Shown: positions 16,620 to 25,350, numbered from the stretch's first letter. The stretch: DNA of 51,421 bases from Rhodoplanes serenus (GCA_945861855.1 CAMAWG010000010.1:1-51421); one strand, 5' to 3'. Program-made: numbers and translations. Notes: generated by a model not told the origin, from the letters alone.

Positions 16620-18094
16620 CGGCGCTTGCCGGTGCGCTTTGGCGCTGGTTTGCCCTTCACGCCCGCAGCCTTCCTCCCGGCGATCGCGCCGCCCCACTTC
16701 GCCTCGATCTCGCGGGCCTCGTCGGCGGTCAATGCCGAGGTCGGCGGGTATTTGTCCTTCCAGCCGAACGGCCGAACCGCCTCGATGATCGCCTTGGAAT
16801 GTGAGGTGATGCCCGCGCGCTTGTGTTCGTCCGGGATGCGGGGATCGAGCGCCGAGCTCCAGGCGTTGCGGACGATGTCGATCTGCTCGGAAGGCTCGCA
16901 GCGCGTGGTCACGGCCCACATCACGTCGGCGAGGTCGGACGGGTCGACGTCGTCGTCCACCACGACGACAAGGCGCCCCATGTAGCTGTTGGCTGAGGCA
17001 ATCAGCGCCGCGCGCTTGGCGTGGCCGGCGTAGCGCTGCTTCAGCGCGACGACGGTCATCAGTTGCGCGACGTGCTGCCAGACGCCGACCACGTCGGTGA
17101 CGCCGGCCATTTCCAGGTTGCTCCAGATCGAGGCGGCGCGGAACGGCAGGCCGAAGTGGAAGCGCGGCGGTTTCATCGGTGGCGAGCCGAGCAGGATCGG
17201 ATCGTCGCGGTGGTGGATGGCTGAGACCTGCATCACCGGGCAGGGACGGGCGTCGGCGGCGTAGTAGCCGGTGAACTCGCCGAACGGGCCTTCCGGCAGC
17301 GTGAGCTTGCCGGGCGGCAACAGCTCGCCTTCGAGGATGCTTTCGGCCTGAGCCGGCAGCGGCAGGCCGGTGAGCGGGCCGTTGAACATTTCCATAGGCG
17401 CGCCTTTGATGCTGCCGGCGAAGTCATACTCGGATTGACCGTCCGGAAGATACTCGAAGCCGGCGATGAACAGCGCCGGGTCCTCGCCGTTGACCACGGC
17501 GACCGGGCAGTTCTGGCCCTTGTCCCAGTATTTCTTCGCGATGATCGCGCCGTGGCGGCCGGGATGGTCGAACTGGATCGTCACGCGATTTTTGCCGTGC
17601 ACCTGTACGCGGTAGATCGAGGCGTTGATCCAGCCGCTGTCCGGATCGCGCATGATGACGATGGAGCCCGAGCCGATGAACGGACCGCCGTCCTTGCGGT
17701 GCCAGTGCGGCGCCGGCAGCTTGCCCAGGTCCACTTTTTTGCCGCGCATGGAGTTTTCCATGAACGGCGCACCCGTCACCTCGACCGGCCGGTGCGGCGT
17801 CAATTTCTGCCGCCGCTGCATCCAGGCTTTCAGCGCATCGAGGGGCTTGAGCGAGGGGTCGATGCCGAGCGCCAGTGCCGCGCGCTGCGGCGTGGTGGTG
17901 GCGTTGGTGAAGACGCGGAAGCCGGGTGAAAAACCCTTGATGCGGTCGAACAGCAGCGCCGGGCACCCCGGCGTGCCGGCGGCGACTTCGGTGATGCCGC
18001 CGAGCTCGAATTTTTGATCGGCGCCGTTGACGCGCCGCAGCGCGCCAAGCTCGTCCGCCTGCTTGATGAAGCCGCGCAAATCCTTGTAGATCAA
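16616..18094 (-). CDS. UbiD-family prenylated-FMN (de)carboxylase
   Basis: A 492-residue UbiD-family protein, catalysing reversible decarboxylation of aromatic or unsaturated acids with prenyl-FMN. Conserved blocks include MRGKKVDLGKLPAPHWHRKDGG split over 116-137, INASIYRVQVHGKNR (157-170), PEGPFGEFTGYY (267-278, with an active-site acidic residue) and SNLEMAGVTDVVGVW. The C-terminal tail (about 470-492) is Lys/Arg/Pro-rich. No UbiX (prenyl-FMN synthase) is in the window. It is divergent from the ACMSD-like amidohydrolase (44-base gap), so the two may serve one catabolic route; that is inference. Confidence 0.9.
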   Translation of the reverse strand: MIYKDLRGFIKQADELGALRRVNGADQKFELGGITEVAAGTPGCPALLFDRIKGFSPGFRVFTNATTTPQRAALALGIDPSLKPLDALKAWMQRRQKLTPHRPVEVTGAPFMENSMRGKKVDLGKLPAPHWHRKDGGPFIGSGSIVIMRDPDSGWINASIYRVQVHGKNRVTIQFDHPGRHGAIIAKKYWDKGQNCPVAVVNGEDPALFIAGFEYLPDGQSEYDFAGSIKGAPMEMFNGPLTGLPLPAQAESILEGELLPPGKLTLPEGPFGEFTGYYAADARPCPVMQVSAIHHRDDPILLGSPPMKPPRFHFGLPFRAASIWSNLEMAGVTDVVGVWQHVAQLMTVVALKQRYAGHAKRAALIASANSYMGRLVVVVDDDVDPSDLADVMWAVTTRCEPSEQIDIVRNAWSSALDPRIPDEHKRAGITSHSKAIIEAVRPFGWKDKYPPTSALTADEAREIEAKWGGAIAGRKAAGVKGKPAPKRTGKRR

Positions 18095-18138
18095 GTGCCC
18101 ACTCCCGATTTCAGCCGAGCTTATCGACGGAGTCCTTC

Positions 18139-19146
18139 ATGCGCTACATCGATGCCTTCAATCATTTCAGCCCGAAGCGCTATTTCGATGCGCTGGTCGA
18201 GTCGCCGGCGGGGCAGAAGGACATCGGCAAGCGGGTGCGGGGGATTCCGGCGCTCTACGATCTCGACCTGCGGCTGAAGGTGGTCGATCAGTTTCCCGAC
18301 TACACGCAGATACTCTCCCTCGGCCTGCCGATGATCGATCGTCTCTGGGGTCCCGACAAATCGCCGGATATGGCGAAGCTCGCCAATGACGGGCTCGCAG
18401 AAGTCTGCGCCATGCATCCCGACCGCTTCGTCGGCTATTCCGCGGTGGTACCGATGAACGCGCCGGAGGAGGCGGCCAGGGAGGCCGCCCGTGCCTTGAA
18501 GAACGGCGCGAACGCGGTGCAACTCGGCACCAACGTCAACGGCAGGCCGATCGACGGCCCGGAATTCTGGCCGCTCTACGAGGTCATCGAAAAATCCGGC
18601 AAGCCGATCCTGCTGCACCCGGCGCGCAGCCGCGAGATGATCGACTACCAGGGCGAGACCAAATCGAAATACGAGATTTGCAGCGTGCTGGGCTGGCCGT
18701 TCGAGACCGGCGTCTGCCTGTCGCGCTTCATCTTCTCCAAGATCATGGACACCTACCCGAACCTGAAGATCGTCTCGCACCATCTCGGCGGCGTCATCCC
18801 CTATCTCGAAGGGCGCATCGGCCACAGCTTCGACCAGATGGGGGTGCGTACCTCCGACGAGGACTACGAGGCGCTGCGCAAGAGCCTGAAGAAGCGGCCT
18901 TTCGACTATTTCAAGGATTTCTACGCCGACACCGCGATCGAGGGCGTTCGCGGGCCGATGATCTGCGGCATCGACTTCTTCGGCGCCGACCATGTGTTGT
19001 TCGCGTCCGACTGCCCGTTCGACAAGGAGAAGGGGCCGGGCTACATCCTCTCGACGATCGCCGTGCTGGAGCAGCTCGATCTCACCCCCGTAGATCGCGA
19101 GAAGATCAGCTACAGGAACGCGCAGGCGATGTTCGGCGTGAAGTGA
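18139..19146 (+). CDS. amidohydrolase family 2 (ACMSD-like) protein
   Basis: A 335-residue TIM-barrel protein of the amidohydrolase-2 family, which includes aminocarboxymuconate semialdehyde decarboxylase and related non-oxidative decarboxylases. The metal site is mostly visible: His9, His160 (ILLHPAR), His214/215 (VSHHLGG) and Asp291 (FASDCPF). The N-terminal HxH motif reads FNH, with Phe7 replacing the first His. The enzyme could therefore use another ligand or bind metal differently. It is divergent from UbiD and 120 bases upstream of a Bug receptor in the same direction. Decarboxylation or hydrolysis of a small aromatic or cyclic acid is the best guess. Confidence 0.88.
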   Translation: MRYIDAFNHFSPKRYFDALVESPAGQKDIGKRVRGIPALYDLDLRLKVVDQFPDYTQILSLGLPMIDRLWGPDKSPDMAKLANDGLAEVCAMHPDRFVGYSAVVPMNAPEEAAREAARALKNGANAVQLGTNVNGRPIDGPEFWPLYEVIEKSGKPILLHPARSREMIDYQGETKSKYEICSVLGWPFETGVCLSRFIFSKIMDTYPNLKIVSHHLGGVIPYLEGRIGHSFDQMGVRTSDEDYEALRKSLKKRPFDYFKDFYADTAIEGVRGPMICGIDFFGADHVLFASDCPFDKEKGPGYILSTIAVLEQLDLTPVDREKISYRNAQAMFGVK

Positions 19147-19197
19147 CGGCCTGCAGATATCGCAGCCAAGTGTCGCATATGGCGCGACCTTGCCATG

Positions 19198-19226
19198 CTG
19201 GCAAACAGCCCCGGACCCGCTATGCT
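19198..19226 (+). promoter_or_regulatory. possible sigma-70 promoter for the Bug receptor gene
   Basis: CTGGCA (19198-19203) and TATGCT (19221-19226) each match the -35 and -10 consensus at four of six positions, with an ideal 17-base spacer. Transcription would start near 19233, about 34 bases before the ATG at 19267. It is a pattern match only. Confidence 0.3.
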
Positions 19227-19266
19227 GACGGCCAGCAACACCAAAGCTTTGCAAGGGAGATCGTTC

Positions 19267-20244
19267 ATGCTGCAACGCCCCGTCGCCGGCGCGGTTCTGG
19301 GTATCGTGCTTTGTGGCCTTGTCTGCGGTCCCGCGCAGGCGCAAGCCGATTATCCGACCCGGAACGTCACCGTCGTGGTTCCGTATCCGGCCGGGGGCGC
19401 GGCCGACCTGCTGTGCCGCTACGGCGGCGAGAAGGCGAGCGCGGCGCTCGGCCAGCAGTTCGTGATCGAGAACCGGCCGGGCGGCGCCGGCGGCCGCATC
19501 GGCATCGAGCAAGTGATGCGCGCCCCGCCGGACGGCTACACGCTCTTGTGCGGCACGCAGCTCAACTACAGCATCACCCACCTGGTCTTCACCAAGTCGG
19601 CGTTCGATCCGCGCACGCTCGAGCCGATCAGCGTGCTGGCGACCTATCCGCTGATCATCCTGCTTCGCCAGAATTTCCCGGGGAACAGCCTCAAGGACTT
19701 CATCGACTACGCCAAGGCCAATCCCGGCAAGGTCAACTACGGGCACCAGGGCCGGGGCAACACCGGCGAGTTGCTCGGCGAGTTGATGATGCTCAAGGGC
19801 GGATTCAAGATGACGCAGGTGCCGTACCGCGGCAGCGCGCCGGCAATCAACGACCTCCTGGCCGGAACGATCGACATGGTCCCGGATTATCTCCTGGCCA
19901 ACAAAGGCAACATCGACGCGGGCAAGCTCAAGTTCGTGGCGGTGGCGAGCGCGCAGCGGCTGAAGGACTACCCCAACGTGCCGACCGTGTCGGAAACACT
20001 GCCCGGCGTCACCTCGACCACCTGGATGGCGATCTCGGCGCCGCCCGGGACGCCCGCGGCGATCACCAGGAAAATCTCGGACGCGATCGGCAAGGGCTTC
20101 AAGGAGCAGGACATGCAGACGCGCATCCTGAAGCTGGAGGCCACGCCGCTCGGCAGCACGCCCGATCAGATGCGCGCCATGATCAAGCAAAGCCTCGACA
20201 CCTGGGAGCCTGTGGTCAAGGCGGCGAATATCTCGATCGATTGA
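19267..20244 (+). CDS. Bug/TctC-family substrate-binding protein
   Basis: A 325-residue exported receptor. The signal peptide MLQRPVAGAVLGIVLCGLVC ends at AQAQA, then the mature start ADYPTRNVTVVVPYPAGG with Asp in GAADLL, followed by GQQFVIENRPGGAGG and PPDGYTLLC. The start at 19267 is preferred over upstream in-frame starts because AAGGGAGA sits 6-12 bases before it and the signal peptide begins there. Closest context is the ACMSD-like gene upstream, so the ligand may be an acid handled by that enzyme or by UbiD (inference). It converges with the hydroxyacid-dehydrogenase-like gene. Confidence 0.93.
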   Translation: MLQRPVAGAVLGIVLCGLVCGPAQAQADYPTRNVTVVVPYPAGGAADLLCRYGGEKASAALGQQFVIENRPGGAGGRIGIEQVMRAPPDGYTLLCGTQLNYSITHLVFTKSAFDPRTLEPISVLATYPLIILLRQNFPGNSLKDFIDYAKANPGKVNYGHQGRGNTGELLGELMMLKGGFKMTQVPYRGSAPAINDLLAGTIDMVPDYLLANKGNIDAGKLKFVAVASAQRLKDYPNVPTVSETLPGVTSTTWMAISAPPGTPAAITRKISDAIGKGFKEQDMQTRILKLEATPLGSTPDQMRAMIKQSLDTWEPVVKAANISID

Positions 20245-20268
20245 GCGGCAGGTCCGACGAGGAGAGAC

Positions 20269-20290
20269 GGTGGCGCTTCAATGCGCCACC
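20269..20290. terminator. possible bidirectional terminator hairpin
   Basis: A perfect 8-bp stem (GGTGGCGC at 20269-20276, GCGCCACC at 20283-20290) with a 6-base loop lies between the convergent Bug gene and the hydroxyacid-dehydrogenase-like gene, overlapping the last codons of the latter. No T tract follows on either side, so intrinsic termination would be weak. Confidence 0.4.
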
Positions 20291-21219
20291 AGATTGCGCA
20301 AGTCCTTCAGCCGGCCGTCGATGAACGCTTGGAGATTAGGCTCCAGCACGGTCATGGTCTGCTCGACGAACCTGTCGCTGCGACCGCCGATGTTGGGCGT
20401 GATGATGACGTTGGGCATCCGCCAGAGCGGATTGTCGGGCGGCAGCGGCATGTTGGAGAAGATGTCGATGCCGGCGCCGGCGATCTTGCCCGCCTGAAGC
20501 AACTCGATCAGGGCTGTCTCGTCGAGCACACCGCCGCGCGCCAGATTGATCAGGAACGCGGTCGGCTTCATCGCCGCGAGCACCTCGCGGCTGATGAGAT
20601 GATGCGTCGCAGGCGAATAGGGCACCAGCAGCATGAGGAAGTCCGCGCGGGCGGCCAGTTTCACAAGCTCGCTCCGCGGATGCACCTCGTCGAAATGCGG
20701 CGCGCTGCCGCGGCCGCCACTCACCCCGATGAGCGTCATGCCGAACAGCTTGCAGCGCTCGGCGAGATGCTCGGCGAGGATGCCCAGCCCGACGATGACG
20801 ACGGTCTTGCCTTCGAGGATCGGCTGATCCCATTGCTCCCATTTCGCCTCGGCCTGGTTGCGCTGCATCTTCCTGAAGTTGCGGTTAAGCGCGATCATGT
20901 TGAGGAAGGCAAGCTCGCTCATCTGCGGGCCGTGGATGCCGCGGGTCGAGGTCAGCAGCACATGCGGCGGCAGCACGCCTGGCACGGTGAGCGTCTCGGT
21001 GCCGGTGGTGAGCGCCTGGACCCATTTCAGCTTCGGCGCAGCAGCAATCAGCGCGGGCGGGATGTTATGACCGAGCCCCATGATGACGTCGATGCCGGCG
21101 ATCACCGGCTCGGCCTCCTTGGCGTGGTGGAAGGCATGGAATTCGACGGCGGGGAAACGCTTCGCCAGACGCTCGTGATACCGTTGCGCATTGAAGTGTA
21201 GAATGAGAACCTTGGTCAC
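20278..21219 (-). CDS. D-2-hydroxyacid dehydrogenase homologue with altered catalytic residues
   Basis: A 313-residue protein with the D-isomer 2-hydroxyacid dehydrogenase fold. The Rossmann motif is VIVGLGILAEHL (141-152) and Arg228 in NLARGGVLDE is conserved. The catalytic Glu of the usual EPLP segment is Met257 (SNMPLP), and the catalytic His of TPH is Asn276 (TPNIGGRSDR). Two of the three catalytic residues are thus missing. The start is taken as the GTG at 21219 (TKVLILHFN follows), preceded by AGGGG. The longer upstream frame overlaps the promoter of the divergent M24 gene and carries no family sequence. It may bind NAD(P) or a ligand without normal dehydrogenase chemistry. Confidence 0.85.
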   Translation of the reverse strand: MTKVLILHFNAQRYHERLAKRFPAVEFHAFHHAKEAEPVIAGIDVIMGLGHNIPPALIAAAPKLKWVQALTTGTETLTVPGVLPPHVLLTSTRGIHGPQMSELAFLNMIALNRNFRKMQRNQAEAKWEQWDQPILEGKTVVIVGLGILAEHLAERCKLFGMTLIGVSGGRGSAPHFDEVHPRSELVKLAARADFLMLLVPYSPATHHLISREVLAAMKPTAFLINLARGGVLDETALIELLQAGKIAGAGIDIFSNMPLPPDNPLWRMPNVIITPNIGGRSDRFVEQTMTVLEPNLQAFIDGRLKDLRNLVAH

Positions 21220-21298
21220 GCAGAATGCCCCTGCCCAGTTCGATGCGCCGGACGATAGTACAACCGGCGGCCCACAACAAAGCCTGCCGGAGAGAGAA

Positions 21299-22483
21299 AT
21301 GACCACAGAGCGAGTAGCGGTCCGCTTGTCGGATGCCGAGATGACGCGGCGCTGGGACGCCGTGCGCAAGCTGATGAAGGAGCGCGGCATCCAGGCGCTG
21401 GTGGCCTATCACACCGAGGACTGGCTCGGCGGGCACGCGCGGTGGTTCACCGACATTCCGACCCACAACGGCTATGGCCGCACCATCGTGTTCCACGCCG
21501 ACGACCTGATGACGATCGTCCAGCAGGGGAGTTTCGGCGCGAAACGCGAGCTTGCCGGCAAGGACATCTATCACCGCGGCGTCGGCGAGCTTCGCCATAC
21601 GCCGTTCTTCTCGTCGGTGCGCTACACCACCGGCTATCACGCCGAGATCGTGCGCGAGGTCATCAAGCAGCGCGGCTACAAGACCATCGGTTTCGTGCTG
21701 CCGGAGACCATGCCGCACAAGCTGGTGAACGGGATCGCCGAGGGATTCGAGGGCCTCAAGGTCATCGACATCACCGAACAGATCGACCGGCTGATCGCGA
21801 TCAAGAGCCCGGAGGAGTTGGACCTGCTTCGCCGCAGCGCCGAGATGCAGGACGACGTGTTCGCGAAGGTGGTCAAGGAAATCAAGCCGGGCATGCGCGA
21901 CATCGACGTCACCGCGATGGCCTATGGCTACGGCTGGACGCAAGGATCGTCGCAGGGCATCTACCTCGGCGGCTCGGCCCCGGTCGGCAAGCCGTCGCTG
22001 CTGATGGGGCGGCATTTCCAGGACCGCACGCTGCAGCAGGGCGACCACATGACCTTCCTGGTCGAGGTGAACGGCCCCGGCGGCTATTTCACGGAGGTGG
22101 GCCGCACCATCGTGCTGGGCAAGGCGTCGGCGGAGCTGAGGGACAATTTTGCCGCCACGGTCGAGGCGCAGGACTATTCGGCAAGCCTGCTCAAGCCGGG
22201 CGCCTCATGCCGCGAGATCGCCAGGCAGCACGACGACTTCATGAAAGCGAAAGGCCTGCCGCCGGAACTGCGGCTCTACAGCCACGGCCAGGGCTACGAC
22301 ATGGTGGAGCGGCCGCTCATCCGCGTCGACGAGCCGATGGAGATCGAGCCAGGCATGTGCCTGGCGGTGCATCCCGGTTTTGAGACGCCGAACCTGTTCG
22401 TGATGGTCTGCGACAACTACATTGTATCCGGCAACAGCACGGACCGCATTCACAAGACCGAGCGGAAGATTTTCGAGGTCTAG
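21299..22483 (+). CDS. M24-family (pita-bread fold) protein, creatinase/prolidase-like, metal ligands not conserved
   Basis: A 394-residue protein with an N-terminal creatinase-like domain (about 10-160) and a C-terminal pita-bread domain. In M24 metallopeptidases the ligands are Asp, Asp, His, Glu, Glu. Here the aligned positions are Glu256 (LVEVNG), Glu266 (YFTEVGRT), His329 (YSHGQGYD), His358 (AVHPGF) and Cys371 (MVCDNY). The metal site is therefore not that of an aminopeptidase, and a metal-free hydrolase such as creatinase is the closer analogy. The start at 21299 follows GGAGAGA. It is divergent from the dehydrogenase homologue, and its stop overlaps idi in CTAG. Confidence 0.87.
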   Translation: MTTERVAVRLSDAEMTRRWDAVRKLMKERGIQALVAYHTEDWLGGHARWFTDIPTHNGYGRTIVFHADDLMTIVQQGSFGAKRELAGKDIYHRGVGELRHTPFFSSVRYTTGYHAEIVREVIKQRGYKTIGFVLPETMPHKLVNGIAEGFEGLKVIDITEQIDRLIAIKSPEELDLLRRSAEMQDDVFAKVVKEIKPGMRDIDVTAMAYGYGWTQGSSQGIYLGGSAPVGKPSLLMGRHFQDRTLQQGDHMTFLVEVNGPGGYFTEVGRTIVLGKASAELRDNFAATVEAQDYSASLLKPGASCREIARQHDDFMKAKGLPPELRLYSHGQGYDMVERPLIRVDEPMEIEPGMCLAVHPGFETPNLFVMVCDNYIVSGNSTDRIHKTERKIFEV

Positions 22484-23025
22484 CTTCTGCCGATCCATTC
22501 GGCCAGCATGCCGCCGTGGGTGTCGACATATTGCCGGAACCACACGGTGTAGGCGTCCGGGCGCGCGCGCATGTCCGCCACGAGATCGGCGTAGGAAATC
22601 CATTTCCATTCGCTGACCTCGGCTGGATTGGGCTTGATCGCGCCGTCATGCTGGCCGCCGAACACATGCACCAGCTCGTTCTCGATCAGGCCGCCGGGAA
22701 CGGGCGTGTTGTACTGGAACACGAACAGCGGCTCGATCCGGCAGGCGAAGCCCATTTCCTGCGAGAGGCGGCGTTGCGCGGCGTCGGCGGTGCTCTCGCC
22801 CGGCAGCGGGTGGCTGCAGCAGGCGTTGGTCCACAAGCCGCCGGAGTGATACTTGGCGGGGCTGCGCCGCTGCAGCAGGAACGCGCCGGCCGCGTTGCGC
22901 ACCAGCACCGAGATGGCGCGATGCTTGAGACCGCGCCGATGCGCGTCGAGCTTGCCGGCAATCCCGACCTGAACGTCGTCGGCATCGACCAGGATCACCG
23001 GATCGTTGTCGGCGGAACCGGTCAT
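22480..23025 (-). CDS. idi: isopentenyl-diphosphate delta-isomerase, type I
   Basis: A 181-residue Nudix-fold enzyme converting isopentenyl to dimethylallyl diphosphate for isoprenoid synthesis in the cytoplasm. The active-site Cys is Cys70 in WTNACCSHPLPGE, with Glu117 in ENELVHVFGG, and NPAEVSEWKWIS is conserved. The length matches the E. coli enzyme. The ATG at 23025, just after the CoxG-like stop (2-base gap), was chosen over a longer frame running into that gene. It is the last gene of a minus-strand run. Type I Idi in alphaproteobacteria often accompanies carotenoid or hopanoid production, but no such cluster is seen here. Confidence 0.92.
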   Translation of the reverse strand: MTGSADNDPVILVDADDVQVGIAGKLDAHRRGLKHRAISVLVRNAAGAFLLQRRSPAKYHSGGLWTNACCSHPLPGESTADAAQRRLSQEMGFACRIEPLFVFQYNTPVPGGLIENELVHVFGGQHDGAIKPNPAEVSEWKWISYADLVADMRARPDAYTVWFRQYVDTHGGMLAEWIGRS

Positions 23026-23027
23026 GC

Positions 23028-23585
23028 CTATGACTTTCCGCCCAGCTTGTCCTTGATGGAATTCCACACGACCTGGCCCGCGAGCGAGGTGGCGGAAATC
23101 GGCTTAACCGCCACTGTTGCATCCGCGTCCGGAGGACTGGCGAGCTGCTTCTTCAGGTTGTTGGCAAACTGATTCATGATCGCCGAAGCGGTCGCCTGGA
23201 TCATGCCGACGCCGCGGCCGTATTGCGCGACCGCGCCAGACAGCGTGAGGTCGGTGTGCACCAGCACCTTGGAGCCGGTGGCGGAAGGCTCGAGCCGGAA
23301 CGTCGCAGCGGCCTGGGCCGAGCCGCGGCCCTTGGCGTCGTTGCCCTGGGCTTTCACCCGAGCCGTGCGATTGACGTTGTCGATCTCCTCGAACTTGATG
23401 AGTCCCGCGAAGGTCAGCGCGACTGGCCCGAGACGCACCGCGATGTTGCCTTTGTAGGTTTTGTCGTCGACCACTTCGGTGAGTTGTGCGCCCGGCATGC
23501 AAGGCGCGATGCCCGGGATGTTCATCAGCACCGGCCAGGCTTCCGCGGGGGGCAGCGGCACCTCGAACGAGTTGTCGAATTCCAT
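23028..23585 (-). CDS. CoxG/SRPBCC-family protein
   Basis: A 185-residue SRPBCC-fold protein of the CoxG (carbon monoxide dehydrogenase subunit G) family. It begins MEFDNSFEVPLPPAEAW and continues IPGIAPCMPGAQL, YKGNIAVRLGPV and LSGAVAQYGRG, all typical of the family. CoxG relatives help CO dehydrogenases or xanthine-oxidase-like molybdoenzymes associate with the membrane or mature, but no coxLMS genes are nearby. The C-terminal segment (about 140-185) is Ala/Lys-rich with a possible amphipathic helix. It is cotranscribed with pyrE upstream (22-base gap) and idi downstream. Confidence 0.87.
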   Translation of the reverse strand: MEFDNSFEVPLPPAEAWPVLMNIPGIAPCMPGAQLTEVVDDKTYKGNIAVRLGPVALTFAGLIKFEEIDNVNRTARVKAQGNDAKGRGSAQAAATFRLEPSATGSKVLVHTDLTLSGAVAQYGRGVGMIQATASAIMNQFANNLKKQLASPPDADATVAVKPISATSLAGQVVWNSIKDKLGGKS

Positions 23586-23607
23586 GCGGCCCCGCTATCG
23601 GTTCGCG

Positions 23608-24318
23608 CTATTCGGCGGCGGCTTGCGAGACGCCGCCATGCGCCTTCGACCAGCCTGCGGGATCGTTGAGGAATTTTTCGATCTCGTCGAGCTTGATCGG
23701 ATCGAACTGGCCGCAGGTCTTGGCGTATTCGAGCACGTCCCACCAGGTGCAGAGATGGTGCAGCTTGATGTTGAGGTCGGCGAGGATCTTCGTGCTCTCG
23801 GGATAGATGCCGTAGAAGAAGATGACGAAGATATGCTCAACGGTGGCGCCGGCGGCGCGGAGCGCATTGCAGAAGGTGACCTTGCTGCGGCCGTCGGTGG
23901 TGAGGTCCTCGACCAGCAGCACGCGCTGGCCGGGCGTGAGATGGCCCTCGATCTGGGCGTTGCGACCGAAGCCCTTCGGCTTCTTGCGCACATATTGCAT
24001 CGGCAGATCGAGCCGGTCGGACATCCAGGCGGCGAACGGAATGCCCGCGGTCTCGCCGCCGACCACGGTGTCGAACTGCTCGAAACCGGCGTCGCGGAGC
24101 ACCGTGGAGGCGCCGAAGTCGATCAGCGTCTTGCGCACGCGCGGGAACGAGATTAGCCGGCGGCAGTCGGTGTAGACCGGGCTCGCCCAGCCGGAGGTGA
24201 AGATGAACGGCTTGTCCTCCATGAATCGGACCGCCTCCACCTCAAGCAGCATCTTGGCGGTGAGCTGCGATATCACCTTCTTGTCGGGAAATCCGAGGCC
24301 CATCGTCATGGTGTCCAA
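23608..24318 (-). CDS. pyrE: orotate phosphoribosyltransferase
   Basis: A 236-residue type I phosphoribosyltransferase forming OMP from orotate and PRPP in pyrimidine synthesis. The PRPP-binding motif is [14 protein letters not shown] (133-146). [18 protein letters not shown] near 38-55 and the flexible-loop region RKKPKGFGR (111-119) fit PyrE. The C-terminal extension of about 50 residues ([14 protein letters not shown]...) is longer than in the E. coli enzyme and resembles alphaproteobacterial versions. The start at 24318 has two further in-frame Met codons (4 and 6) close by, so the exact start is uncertain by a few residues. Confidence 0.9.
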   Translation of the reverse strand: MDTMTMGLGFPDKKVISQLTAKMLLEVEAVRFMEDKPFIFTSGWASPVYTDCRRLISFPRVRKTLIDFGASTVLRDAGFEQFDTVVGGETAGIPFAAWMSDRLDLPMQYVRKKPKGFGRNAQIEGHLTPGQRVLLVEDLTTDGRSKVTFCNALRAAGATVEHIFVIFFYGIYPESTKILADLNIKLHHLCTWWDVLEYAKTCGQFDPIKLDEIEKFLNDPAGWSKAHGGVSQAAAE

Positions 24319-24360
24319 GCCCTGTGATCCTGCTCGATTAAGCGCGCCAGGGCGCGCCCG

Positions 24361-25350
24361 TCAAATGCGGAACTCGTCGCCGCGCTTGCGGCCCTGGAAG
24401 GTGCTGACAAACAGGTCGTCGGCGGTCCAGCGGCGCTGCGTCAGGCCCTGCTCGTGGGAATAGCCGGCGATCGTCTCCATGGTGTGGCGGTTCTTGCCGC
24501 CCAGGCCATACTCCCATGGGTCGGGGCCTAGAATCTCCTGCTGCTCGTTCCAGGCTTCCAGATACCAGGCGAGCGGCACGATCCGCGGGTTCGCCATCCG
24601 GTGCATGGCGATGGCCTTGGACTTCTCGAAGGCGGCGAACAGGTTCACCGGCACCCAGGGGTGGCGGTCGACGATTTCCTGCCGGATGCCCATGACGTGC
24701 ATGATCGGGAAGATCTGCGTCTTCTTGTAGAAGCGGATTTCCTCGGCCTTGTAGTCCGGCCACATCCGCGCGACCCGCGGGTCGCCGGCCTCGATCGGCT
24801 TGATGATGTCGGAATGAATGAGCGCATCGACCTCGCCCTCCGTCAGCATGTCCTCGACCGACTTGTCGTGCGGGAGGCGCGTGATGTTGAGGCCGGGCGG
24901 CGGCTTGAAATCCACATCCTCGTCGAGTTCGGCGACCCATTGGATCGACTTGTGCGGGACGCCGTATTCGTGTTCGAGGATACCCCGCATCCAGTGGATC
25001 GCGGTCACCAGGAACGACTTGATGCCGACCTTCTTGCCGATCAGGTCCTTCGGCGTCCTGATGCCCTTGGCGGTGTTGACGAACACGAAGCCGTGGCGGA
25101 AGCGGCGATGCAGGAACACCGGGATGGCGGTGATCGGCAGGCCCTTGTCGCGTGCCACGATGTAGGACGAGCAGGACGTCTCGGCGACGTCGAAATGGCC
25201 CTCGCGGAGAAACCGCCAGTGCCGGGTGGCCGAGTCCATGTCGGTGAGGATGGTGAGGTCGATGCCGTCCGGTGCGACGGTGCCGTCCCTGAGCGCGCGC
25301 ACGATCTCGTAGTTGCCGCAGGCCAGCGTCAGGGGGAGGTTTTTCGGCAC
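24361..25350 (-). CDS. 4,5-dihydroxyphthalate decarboxylase (Pht5)/NMT1-like protein
   Basis: A 329-residue type-2 binding-fold protein without a signal peptide. The sequence PLTLACGNYEIVRALRDG at the start, VAETSCSSYIVARDKG, and RRFRHGFVFVN are typical of the group annotated as 4,5-dihydroxyphthalate decarboxylase or ABC substrate-binding protein. The absence of an export signal favours a cytoplasmic enzyme or sensor. PW repeats near the C-terminus (LGPDPWEYGL) are also usual there. It sits 42 bases upstream of pyrE on the same strand. No phthalate-degradation neighbours are present, so the reaction is uncertain. Confidence 0.85.
   Translation of the reverse strand: MPKNLPLTLACGNYEIVRALRDGTVAPDGIDLTILTDMDSATRHWRFLREGHFDVAETSCSSYIVARDKGLPITAIPVFLHRRFRHGFVFVNTAKGIRTPKDLIGKKVGIKSFLVTAIHWMRGILEHEYGVPHKSIQWVAELDEDVDFKPPPGLNITRLPHDKSVEDMLTEGEVDALIHSDIIKPIEAGDPRVARMWPDYKAEEIRFYKKTQIFPIMHVMGIRQEIVDRHPWVPVNLFAAFEKSKAIAMHRMANPRIVPLAWYLEAWNEQQEILGPDPWEYGLGGKNRHTMETIAGYSHEQGLTQRRWTADDLFVSTFQGRKRGDEFRI

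Noticed and set aside
18121-20190. A long minus-strand open frame (about 690 codons) opposite the amidohydrolase and Bug genes
   Set aside because: It is antisense to two genes with recognised domains, and the translation has no domain and a biased composition.
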